Of a stretch of 64,000 nucleotides of DNA, positions 10,895 to 22,400 are shown one piece after another (the stretch's first letter is position 1; each line of letters starts with the position of its first letter). The DNA is taken from NCBI GenBank assembly GCA_025331565.1, contig JAFREQ010000151.1, forward strand, positions 62,001 to 126,000. The letters are read 5' to 3'. Source of the DNA: Holacanthus passer. Taxonomy: Eukaryota > Chordata > Actinopteri > Pomacanthidae. Both the position numbers and the translations under genes were made by a program. Below the pieces are notes generated by a model. The model worked only from the letters and a program-made list of their open reading frames with translations. It had not been told where the DNA came from and ran no database searches.

Positions 10895-13721
10895 AGATTG
10901 AAATTAAAAACACTGACTACAATCTGACTAAACTGTCAAAAACCAGTTGATTCATTAAAAACTACACCACATGCAAGTTTCACTGCTGCACCAAAGTAAT
11001 TCATTTAGCTACTAGTTTGCATGTCAAGGTCAAGTTTTATGTGCAAAATACTGGCTTCTAAAATATTTTACATCTGTTGCATTACCCCAAAATAAAATCT
11101 GCTAATGTTAAGATTTGTTTTCTGACTTGAATCTAATTTTCTTGGGAAAGTTCTCAACAAACTTCAGACATATGTTAACTGAGAGCCATATTTAATAATT
11201 TAATTTCACCATGCATAAACCATATAGAAAATACTTTACAGCAATGACAGTAATAATAAAAAAAAAAAAAAAAAAAGACATTTCATGATGCCAAAAAAAA
11301 GCAAGTGTCACAGATCACTGAAGGCTCACAAGTTGTCATCGGGTTAGTCTGATGGTAGTTAGTACATGGTTAGAACAACAGGGAGGAATAAACAACATAA
11401 AGCCAACAAAAATAAAGAACACGTGAAAAACCAAATAATGTTAGAAAAATGCTGATGTTACTTTTATGGTACATCCAAGTTGATTTACAGGCAACCCAGC
11501 ATGGGAGCGCTTGATTTTTACAGCCCTAAACGGGGTTTTGATGTATGGTGGGTTGTCACTGCTTTGCAAAATGAAGCGCACTAGGAAAAGGTGATCAGTG
11601 ACCCCCGACAGAAATGGGGGCAGAAATGAATAGAGGGGGGTTTAGTGTGTGTTAGCTGAGGTGGGGGTGTATGCAGAAGGCATCCACCCTTTTCAAATGG
11701 CACTAGTTAAAACAGAAAAATCATGGCAAATACACTCCTTCATATTACAGATTGGCAACATTGTCCCACAATTAATACTGAAAGAAATGCCTGTGTGGCA
11801 TCTGATTACAAGAAGTTGCGTTAAGGTAAAATCTCATTTTCTCAGTGTAAAGAAGGCAGAAGTAAAAGATGAGAAGCAGTCCAAAAAGTATGAAGGACCC
11901 CAACTGGCCTTCATTACTCGTGTAAGCAATATTAATTTTCACAATTTCACAGTTAGATGATGTAGCTGGATATGTTGAAGTCAACTATCAGATGGAGGAA
12001 AGCACCAATACCACTTTGATTGCAAAAACACCGATAGAGTAATTAACATTATGAGTTTCTGCTTTATTGAGCTTATTTGCTTTAATTTTGAGGAAGGGAC
12101 AAGACATTAAAATTTCAAATAATCTGGTACTGGAGCATCCCTGCTTTGAGTGCCTGAATTATCCCACTCAGGCCAATAAAGTTGACAGGCCTTGAAATTT
12201 ATGAGTGTGTTTCAATCTGTTCAACTGCATCTGGGCAAGCGATCAAGAATTTCAATTAGTATTTTGAGAAAAAATAACCTGCATGTTAACACTGCGTAAT
12301 TACAATACTGCTTTCTACAAATGACAAAGCAAAGCAAAACAAAGCACTGTTTCACATATTAATGTTTCAAGTCACTGATGATGTGCTCCTCTCGTCACCC
12401 TCTGCCTCTGGGGTGGCACACGAAGCTGAACACGAACAGAAATGTTCCCTTTAACCTTCCCTTTAAATGAAAACATGATACAGAATTTTTAATTTGAGGT
12501 TTTTACCTTCAGAGGCAAAGCAGGCAGAAGTGAGAGAGAACGCAGGACTGGTTCCGAGACAGTGAGAAAAAGATGTTTAACCATTTAATTTACAGCTCCA
12601 CTAGTTTCATTGTTGGATGTAATCATACGGCAACAAAGCTAGAAAAACATTCTTAAACAAAAGCTAACAACACGACTCGAAAAAGGATAAGTGGGTGATG
12701 ATTTTACTATGTTAGCGACTACTTAGTTGTTAGTATAAGGTTACTGTATAATTACATTTCAGCCAATGCAACAGTAGAGGGAGCTGTTAAGTAAAGAGTT
12801 TTAAAGGAGGAATGAAAACACAATAGGTCCAAGTCACTTGAGTTCCATTCAGGGAAATGAGTGCACGTCATGGGTGAGTGATTTGCTTTTTTCATTCATT
12901 CATTCATCCAGCTGTCTGCTGTTATCAAGTCAGTGCTTCTTCTTCTCTGGAGGAGGATTAAAAGGATACCTTGACATAATGGAAAACAGGAAAGTAGAAA
13001 GTAGCATGATTCCATTTTTCACTGAAACCACTATGACACTAGCTCATAAGCTTGTGGCTTGCACCATCATGTGGTTTCTGTGGTAAATGCTAACAATGCT
13101 AATGCAAGGGTCTTTAAAGGTGGCTGATATTTTCCCCCTCAACAGTGAAACCTAAATTGAGTCTGGTGAAGAAAACTGTCAAGGCATCCATTTAAGAGAG
13201 AGAAGATATGAACATAAAGATGGATCACACAGTGTTTCCTCTACACAGACAAAGCAGTGTTGTTGCTGATGCTACTATGAATTTCTCTTTTCTCTCAGCT
13301 CATCAAAAGACATAATTGTTTATTTCTACTGGATAAGGCTGGAAAATTGTCCAAGGATGATCCAGTAAATTAAAGAATTAACTATTTTGTATCTTCTGTG
13401 GATGATTCATGTCTGTTGATTGAGTTTGACTAAAGTTTTGCTAATATCTTGTATGGAAACACTGCATCCTTCCATCTAATTGCCTCCATTATGTATGTTT
13501 CATGAGTTCCTTCTTTGCAAATTGTCGTTTCCTTCATTGTTCCACTCCTCACAAAACAGGTAGTGTACTTTTTGTCCTCTCTGACCAGAAACATGTTACA
13601 GATATGTTGCATGTTTCCTCTTCATTTTCTTGTAAAAAGTCACTTTTTCTTCCATCTCTTCACAGGAGGACTCAGTATATCAGCGTCTTCCCAACCTGTC
13701 TGTCCTTCCTGTCCCCGCCTC
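10895..13721 (-). other. intergenic DNA and probable chn1 3' UTR
   Basis: No coding exon or RNA gene is seen. The part next to the chn1 stop (13721 downward) must hold its 3' UTR. A canonical AATAAA on the minus strand lies at 13324-13319, about 400 nt after the stop, and others occur further out (for example near 12067-12062), so the UTR end is uncertain. A poly(A) run lies at 11259-11277. A CATT repeat is at about 12890-12906. Confidence 0.45.
13319..13324 (-). terminator. chn1: candidate chn1 poly(A) signal (AATAAA)
   Basis: AATAAA is read on the minus strand about 400 nt after the chn1 stop codon. It is the first canonical hexamer I found downstream. Whether it is the main site cannot be judged without transcript ends. 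Confidence 0.3.
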
Positions 13722-13893
13722 TCAGAACAACACGTCTTCGTTGGTAATGAGTGTTTCCACCACAAGTCTCTGGTATCGGATATCATTGAGCGCCGTCATG
13801 GCGTCCAGCTCAGGGGCCCTCATCAGCGTCGGACCGAAGACGATGCCCAGGTTCTCGCTGGACATGAGGTTCTCCTTCTCGCACTGGGTCACT
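13722..13893 (-). CDS. chn1: chn1 coding exon 14 (end of RhoGAP, stop)
   Basis: It encodes the end of the GAP domain (ENLGIVFGPTLMR...DIRYQRLVVE) and ends NEDVLF then TGA. The acceptor is CATCCAG at 13894-13900. The ENLGIVFGP block is a conserved RhoGAP core segment. Confidence 0.95.
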
Positions 13894-16800
13894 CTGGATG
13901 GAGAGTGGATGGGAAGTATGTGTCAGTGAAAGAAATCTCAATCTAGATCTGCAACAACTGTAATATGTGATTGAGTGAAACTGTGACTTGCGTGTTCAGA
14001 CCTCTTGAGGTGAGCCATGAGGTATCGCAGCGTCTCATAGTGAGCTGGCGGCAGCAGCTTCAAGGCCTCGTGGAGAGACTCCAGCCGTTTTTCTGGGTCT
14101 GCAACCTCTGCAACACACACAAAAATGAACACATATTAAAGTGTTTCAAGAGCTCTAAATACAGACTATGACATGCCTGAGCAACACCTAGCTGTTGGAT
14201 TAATTATGAAATTTAGAGAGAGACCTGACAAAACACACTTCACCCACATCGTTTCCCAGTTTGTCGCATATGCATGACACATTGCCTGTGTTGCCAGGTG
14301 CCTTCAGAGCACTCCTCCATTCATTCTTGCTTCTTATGTAATAAGGAAGAGAAAGCGTGGAGACCTACTTGCAGCTTCAATGAAGCGTGGGTGAGCATCA
14401 TATGTGATGAGGGGAATAGGCAGCTCTCTGAAGTAGAGTTTGAGGGCTCCGGTGATGATGTTAATGTCCTCATAGGCGCTTGAGGAGATATCGGCCTTCT
14501 CTCCGTCTGTGGAGCAAATCAGTTGATAACCTCATCCAAACAAACCAAACCCAACAAAGAATCTGATACTTTGAGTGAGAGAAAGATGTGGTCAAATGAA
14601 ATAGAAACCCCAAGATTATTATTATATATAAAACACTCACCTCTGTCAAAGGCAAGCTTGACATCTTCAATCAGCTCACTGAAGCCTGATATTCTGTACA
14701 ACCCCTCTGACTGAAGACCTGAGACAGGACAAGGAGAGTTGATCAATTAAGTCAAATTGAACTGTTCTTTTAAAGTGGACACAGTTTTATTTAGTGGCTA
14801 CAATTCTGGATAATCAATGTATAAATACATTTTAATCAAACATGCCTAAATTCAAGCTTCTCTAATTAAACATATTATTTGTTTTCTTTGTCTTCTATGA
14901 CAATAAGTTAAATATCATGAAATCCCTGCCCTGTATACATCAATGTGCTGGTGACAATGGTTTTGTCTTTGTTGTGCCAATGGTGCAGCTGAAGTATATT
15001 AAACTGAAGGAGATACAGAAATAGGAGTTAAACAAACACAGACACGATATAAACAAAAAGAGGAGGAGGAGGAGGAGGAGGTGGAGAGAACGGAGACAGA
15101 GTGGGGGTGGTGATGAGCGGTGAGTTGCTCTCCGGCTCCAGTCAGGTTCAATCACTTCAAGTCAGGTGTCTTTATTGATTTTATATATTATTTTCACTCT
15201 GGTCTTCAATTGTAGGCAATAAAAACCTGTCTATTGCAGCTCCCCTACGACCACTACCATCCCATAGGAGAAACATTGGAGCACACTGGCAGTTATTCTG
15301 CTCGTGTTCATCTTTGTACCACTGAGAGGACAGATTGTCTCTCTCACACACACCTGGGATACGCATTGCCGCCCCGTGGGTGCTCTCTCTTTCCATCTCC
15401 TACGGTTGCAGCAAACAATACTTACAAGCTTTTTCTTTGGTCAACATTATATAATCACTGACTCACACATACACATATACACAGTCTCGCTTTCTCTCGC
15501 TCACCTCTAGCCTCGAGTTCCTGTATACACATGTCAACCACCATGGGTCTCTTGGTGTTGTGGGCTTTGACCAGCGTGGTCAGGTCGCAGCTGTACACCT
15601 TCTTGACGTGCCGCAGGTCCGGCTGGCAGTCGTTCGGCACGACTTTGGAGCACTGCTTGTGGACATTCAGCCCACAGTCTGACAGAGAGAGATAGATTAT
15701 GAAAGTGAATTTCATTATTTAAAAAAAACAAAAATATCACTGTCTGTGTCTCTCAAGCATCTTATGTGATTGAATTACATAAATGTGTGCTATCAGCTCT
15801 TTATGCTGCTTTAACATCCATCAGCAACATCAGTATTATGTAATTTTGTTCAAAGAGATCTGCCAGTTAAAGCATAATAACTAGACTAGACTGGATGGTG
15901 AAAGTTGCATTCAAACAGAAAGTCTGAACGTAGGCGCTGCAGAGGCACAGTTCATCACCCACACACAGTAATAGTCACACTGACAGAGTGTTCTTTGGCA
16001 CCAAATTGAATCTTTAAACATTTAAAATCCATGATGCACCACAGATGAGTCAACAGCAAAAGTGACTAACTTTAAGCCTGCTGTCCCAGTTTGGAGTCAC
16101 GGTTTAAGAGAGAGGAGGCGCAACATGTTGAACACAGTGGAGGCGAGTTGGAGCAGAAATTGAATCTTTTTTGGGATTTTTGTATGCGATAAAGCAAAGA
16201 TGACTGAAAACCAACAAGCTTGAGAAAAGGGAATGATACATTTATGTATGTGTGAGATGTGTTTGTTACCTGCACACTTGACTCCCTGAGCGATGAGACC
16301 CCACATGAAGTTGGCACAGTACTCACACCAGTGGGGGCCTCTGAATGTATGAACCTGGTTAAAGAGACAGAAAAAAGAGAAAATGTGAGGTTAAAAAGGC
16401 CTTTTTTAAATGCAAATTTGTCACAGAATGAAAATGCAAGTAGACAAAATACAAAACAGAAAAATACATAAATTACGTGCAGCAAAAATTGCATATTTCT
16501 ACAGACATACACTGAGAGGCCAGACTGGGTTAAGTAATACCTGAACACCAGCAATCTTTTTTTTATTATAGTCGAAGAGCCACTGACAAAAGAATGATGG
16601 AGACACAATAGGAGTGCTGAAAGGACATTTATAGGGAAATTCCAGAGAGAACAGAGTTTTAATCTGCTCATTTATTGAATAAATTGGCTCTATATAATGA
16701 AATGCTAATAACCTCCACACATCACAGTGCTCTTTTTGTGTGTGTGTGTGTGTGTGTGTTCGTCCACTTTTCCCTTGAGCTCTGTACACTGTGGCTCTGA

Positions 16801-17396
16801 CCTTTGTGCTCCTCACTAATGGCGACTTGTAATATGGAAATCTGGAGGATCTAAAGCGCTAAACAGAGGCTTAAAACCTGAATGTAAATGTGTGTGTCTG
16901 TGTGTGTGTGTGTGTGTGTGAGTTCTGAGGTCTCTGTGCTCTCTGAGGTGAATTTGAATAAGACCCCAGGAGCTGAATCAGCGATTCTGGCATCCTTCAA
17001 GACACACACACATAAACAGGACGGAGAAGCACAAGAGCGGCTCACCTTGAAGTTGTGGACCTTCTCGTATTTGGGTGCCAAGTCGCTCTCCCTCAGGGTG
17101 GCCCGCCGCACCAGCGATGTGAGCTGCGAAAGGGCAAAAGATCTGATTGGTTGCCAGAAAGTGGAAGCAGGGGAGGTGGGTTTGGAGGGGGCCGGTGCCC
17201 GGTTGAGACGGGTTCCTGAGCCCGTGCCGGGGTCCGAGGTGCTTCCAGAGACAGGCAGGGTGGGAATCGAACCAGCGCTGACATTCAAACCAAGAGCTGC
17301 GGTTAACAAAGAGCCCTTCTGACCCGTTTCTTTCTCAGCTCTCCTGCGTGGTTGCTTTTTACCTCTTTTAACGACATACGACTCTCGACTCGGCAT
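13722..17396 (-). CDS. chn1: alpha1-chimaerin, alternative-promoter form (C1-RhoGAP, no SH2)
   Basis: An open frame starts at ATG 17396-17394 (A at -3), runs without a splice into the shared exon at 17123, then uses the same downstream exons, giving 367 codons plus stop. The unique N-terminus begins MPSRES, has a basic patch (KRGKKQPRRR), then LLTAALGL and STFWQPIRSFALSQ. These match the alpha1 pattern I recall from mammals (MPSKES, LLIAALGM, IWQPLKLFAYSQ). The unique part is 91 residues here against about 58 in human; the extra residues are a Ser/Pro/Gly-rich insert before the WQP motif. This form lacks the SH2 domain and is known in mammals as a brain-enriched isoform acting on dendrite pruning. 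An in-frame GTG at 17423 was not preferred as start. Confidence 0.85.
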
Positions 17397-19426
17397 TGTG
17401 GGAGCTGTAGTAATTGAACTCACACTGGAGGTTTAAATCAAATGCTGGATCTGAGACCAAAATTGGAATCCCATTAATAAATACAGGAAGCCAATCAGAC
17501 TGCCAAAGAATAAGAAACCGAAAAAAATAAGAATAATCAAGAGAATAGAATAATCAATACAAACTGAAAAAAATGGCCATAATAGTGAATAAAAACAGGG
17601 AAAAAAAATACCCAGAACGATCAATAAAAACAGGAATAAGTAGAAGACGTCACAACAACTAGACTCTCAAATCATTTCAAAGCTCCATCTGACAACAACA
17701 TCCCAAACCGAGGAGCCAACACAGGACCAATCCTGCCGTCTTAGCACCACAAAGATCAGCCAATCACATCAGCTCTGCATACTGATGCTGGCTGCATGGT
17801 GCAATTCCAGTTCATAACAAAAAAACAAAGCCAGGAAGCCAATAAAAAGCCGTCTTGGGATACAGAAAATTAAAAATTGCTAAAAAAAAGTTCACTTATT
17901 ATGATCTTCACTTCTTGAAATGCATGGCCAAAATCCTTCAAACCAGACTGATGCGGCAGAATGAGCATTCCTGTCTCCGGGTCTCGTGTAGGTGAGCGCT
18001 CCAGCCCACATGGCTCAGTGTGTGTGTGTGTGTGTATATGTGTGTGTGTTAATCCGCTTTCCCTCCACACGCTCACCAGGCAGAACCAGCGGAGGAGGGA
18101 GGCGATGGAGGCGGAGAGAGAGAGAAAGCAGAGGAGGGGGAGGCTGAGCTACTGAGCTACGGATGAATTTAGCAGGTCACATTGAGCGGAGGCCGAGCCA
18201 ATCAGAAGGCAGCGATTCTTGTTGTTCGTCACCAAATCTATCTGCCACCTCAATTGTCCCAGGAGAGAAAGAATGAGCTGAGAAACAAGCTGTTGTTTCA
18301 TTCATTCGTTGACAGTTTCTGTCCCTCTTTGTCTCCCTTCTCTCCTCTTTTGTCATTTTACCTGCAACATCGATCAATTTTTCCTCCCATGTTTTCCAGT
18401 TTATCTAATAAACAACAGTGCTATTGTCTGGTTCATGTGTGTGTTTCTTTTTAAACAGAACAGAATATACATGCTCTTAAAATCAAAAGCCCTGGTTATT
18501 CATTACATTATATAAGAACAGTTTAAGGCAAAATTTTCAATGAAGGTGAAGTGCACTTTTCTGGTTTCTGGTTAAGTGCCGCCTCTGGTGGGTGGATGTT
18601 TGGACTCCTTTGACATTTTCATGCTGAGCAAAATGTCAACAAACAAGCGGCGGGACTGCATTTAATCCTGTTACTGTGTGAGAGATTAAAAGCCGTGTTC
18701 TGATCTTTTTTTAGATGCTTTACATAAAGATACTACAAATATTGTTTTGCAGCAAAGAAGTGACATTTTATAATAAATAAAAACAAATCTGAATTAAGTT
18801 AAAATTTTAACACAAAATGCCAAATATTATGAGCAACCACATATTCAGATCACTAATCCTCAGCTTACATATACAACACAGTGAATATGTATGACTGGTC
18901 ATGGATATTTAATGCATGGGGATGGCAGAGAGGAAGGTGCTGAACAAAAGAGCACCTCGATTGCAGACATTGAAAGAAAAGGGAAAAACAACTGAAAAGA
19001 GGAGAAAAAGCTGGTTGTACTTAAAAAGCTCATATACTGATCATCTGTGCACTTTAATCTCCTAACATCAATTTTTTTTTGAGAGTTTGTGGATTATTTT
19101 TCTGTATTTTCTGTCAGATCGAAACCTGTTTTCCTCTCACCACAACAATTCCTGTCACTATCCAGTCACCTCGCTCTCAAAACAAGGCCTTAAAATTTAA
19201 AATTTAAAAACTCATCACCAGAACTGCGTCTTTATTGCCCTCACAGGGGCCGTAAAAGTGCATTTAACCCGCACTGAAAGGCTGAATGAACAGATGAAAT
19301 ATGAATTTCTGGCGCGTTTGTCTTCCCTACAAAAGAGCCACCTCTGGTCTCAATGTCACAGCCGCACTGCTTTGTCTGCAAATCCACCCAATTATGAAAA
19401 GCGCACACGTACCCGGGACCACCCCC

Positions 19427-19466
<40 letters not shown>

Positions 19467-22400
19467 CAGTGATGTATGAGGTGCAGTGGTGGTCATGCAC
19501 TGCAGGTCATACAAGGCCTCAGGAGGCTCAGTACTGGTGTAGCAGATAAACACATTGCACACACTACTTTGTTATGTTGGCGTGTTTTCACTGGACTTTA
19601 TTACACTTATGTGTCTGAAGGTTCTGCAGCAGTTGCATGAATGTATCTGCATCTCCTGCCTCATTTTGCATTATGCATCCACCTGCACGAAACACCCAGC
19701 TGCAGAGCTGAAATTTACATTGAACGCTGCCCAGTGGTTAGCACCTGCTTCATACAGAAACCTCACATCTCCAGATTTTGTCATTCCTGTATTAATACAC
19801 TGAAAAGCCCCACCTCTAAAATAAGTTTCCTGTCTGTCCTCTGGGTTAAAAACTAAACACAGAAAACAAACGAATCATCTTGCAGTTGAACAGAAGCTAA
19901 TGAGGCAAAAACAAAGTCGGTTCCTGACTACTTAATAGACAGCTTTCGGGAGATAGCAGGTTTCTGCAGGCAAACTGCTGTTATGTAATTTTACTGCAGA
20001 GCCCTTGGCTGGAGGCCATCTCTCCTCTGCATCCATCCTCCTCCTCCTCCTTTCACCATGTTCCTCAACTCTCATCCCTCCATCTTAGTGCTGTACTTAC
20101 AGCAACTTTCCTCACCTTTACCCTCATTTTAACTCTGCAGAGTTTAACATTTCAGCTTCACAAGCCCCAATCTTTCAATACTATACATGTACAGTATCTG
20201 TAATTCTTTATACTTTTTACCACATTCTGGAAATATTATGAAGAGATTGATTGCTCCAAGTTATTCTGCATACTGCCTACCACATATATCCTCTCATCTT
20301 TCACTTGCAAATGAGTCATCTGTTGAACTGAAACATACAACACTACAACACTTAATGGTTATGTCTTCTGGATTTAATCAATATATCCCAAAAACCGAGG
20401 TTCATCTCAGTGTTCCTTTACATTTTCCACTGTATATTTCTGTGGTTATTACTGATCTCACTTTTGAGACATGAGTGACTAATTACTCACAATTTTGAAA
20501 TCTTCTTCAACATGCAAATAAAATAAGCAAAAGAACCCGTCAAAGAGACTTGAATGATTCAATTTGTCTCGGAATGGTTAATTTTAAGGGCTAATTTCAG
20601 ACTGTGGTTTCCTAAAGGGACTATTATTTGGTGCGTAGCCAACTCTCTGTGCCAACACTACTCCATTTCTTATTCAAACCAAACCCCAAAACCCCTGAAG
20701 CCTTCAGGTAGGTGTGCCAAAACCATATGTTAATTGGAGGATGCGCTTGGCCTGAGTTCCGACACAGTTTTTATTTCAAAAATCCAGATTTCTGGCAGAG
20801 AGTGATGACTTTTGGAGACATTGATTGGTGTTTTTCAGGTATTCATGCACGTGTGTTTGTACTCACCCTCTCTTCTGAATTGTGGTCGTCTTTGGCTGGG
20901 GCGGGTCCGTCTGGGGCCTCTGGGCTGAGCGGTAGGTGCTTTTTCAGGGTGGGCTCCTGGCTCAGGGTGGTGTAGCCCACGTGTTCATAGATGGGGTTTA
21001 TGGTCATCTTAGCAATGTACTCCGCTGCCTGACAGAAAAGAAGCTTACAGTAAATATAACAGGCTCATTTATGTCCTATGAACTACCTACTGTTTTTTTA
21101 AGCAAATGGCAAAAAGACAGATTACATCTCTATAGTACTGTAGAGTGCAGTTAATAAGGAGAGAGTGAGGGACAGATGGACACACACACCTTTGTCTCAA
21201 TGTAGAGTGTGATGAGGCCATCTGTGACCAGGTCGTGGATGGACTCAAACCTCTTCTCTCCGACAAAGTGCTTCCCGTCATGATAGAGACGGAAGTTTCT
21301 CGTCTGGTTCCCAAACCTAGAAGGAATGCAGGAAGAAGCTCAGTTCATCTTACTCACTTAACTATTCACAGTAGCAGAAATGTTTACCAGGTGAGCCCAA
21401 AACTTTTCCTGCCACTATATATTTTCACTCTTTATATACAGAAATATGCATTCCTTTACTAGGAGAAGTCAAAAAATGGCACAAACTCTAAGCGACAGAG
21501 CTGTGACAGACAGACCCTGAACTGGGCCAACACACAAACTGCTCCTCAGTGGATCACAATGAAACCACCGCGAGATAAAGCAGCACCACTAGATCATTAA
21601 CCCAAAATCCAACCTTTCCTTTTCTGCAAACCCAGAGCGGAACACTAGTTTATGAAGCGGGTATTTATGGAAGGTAATTATAACCACAGGGAGAGAAATG
21701 TGTGCAGGTGGAAGAATGACACGACTATGAATAGAGCAAACTGACCCAAAACCTAATTCGAATTATGCCATGCACCCATTTAAAAGTGTGACACCTACTC
21801 TGAGGAAATGACAGGCCACATTCAAGCAAAACTGACTTCCACAAACTGTCACTCCCTCACACTCTGACCCCGCCTCATGAGGAAAGGCTCTGCAGAAGAT
21901 GGCCTGTGGAGCCACGTGAGTTTAGAGATGAGCCCCTCTGAGCAGCTTAACTGCTGCCTTTAAACCGTCACACCTCGCAGCACCTGGGGCGGGAATCAGA
22001 CATTCTCAGCATTCACACAGCGCTCACAGCTTCCGTTTACGTATTTGTGTGCTTTGTCACACAAATGACAAGGTGTCAGATAAGGTGTCGGAGGTCAAAC
22101 AGCTACGAGGTCTCAGGGGATTCACAAGGAGAAAAGCAGAACACATGAAGTACAGGGACTTATTTAAAAGAGGGAAAGTCTGAATATCTTTTGTTATCTT
22201 CATTGCCTTACTTTCTGAGGACTTGTTAAAAAACTGCAATTTTTATATTGCTCATTCCTTAATGGACCCAGAAATATTCAAAATATTCAATACAACAAAA
22301 AGAAAAGGTTAAGTGAATTAACTGTAACTAATAAATGCACTGGAATCCCTGGTCCACTACTTAAGCTTACACATACACAGTGGCACCACTGAGCTCACAT

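Noticed and set aside
13515..13946. 143-codon plus-strand open frame
   Set aside because: It is antisense to the last chn1 exon and its flank; no domain likeness.
16851..17045. Continuation of the alpha1 open frame past 17046
   Set aside because: A good donor (AAG|GTGAGC) at 17045 and the exact join to VHTFRGPHWC in the next exon show this is intron read-through.
17259..17275. GGGAATCGAACC, resembling a tRNA T-arm
   Set aside because: It lies inside the alpha1 coding frame and no cloverleaf can be built around it.
17397..17423. Upstream in-frame extension of alpha1 from a GTG at 17423
   Set aside because: The known alpha1 start motif MPS(K/R)ES begins at 17396 with a good context; the upstream codon is not ATG.
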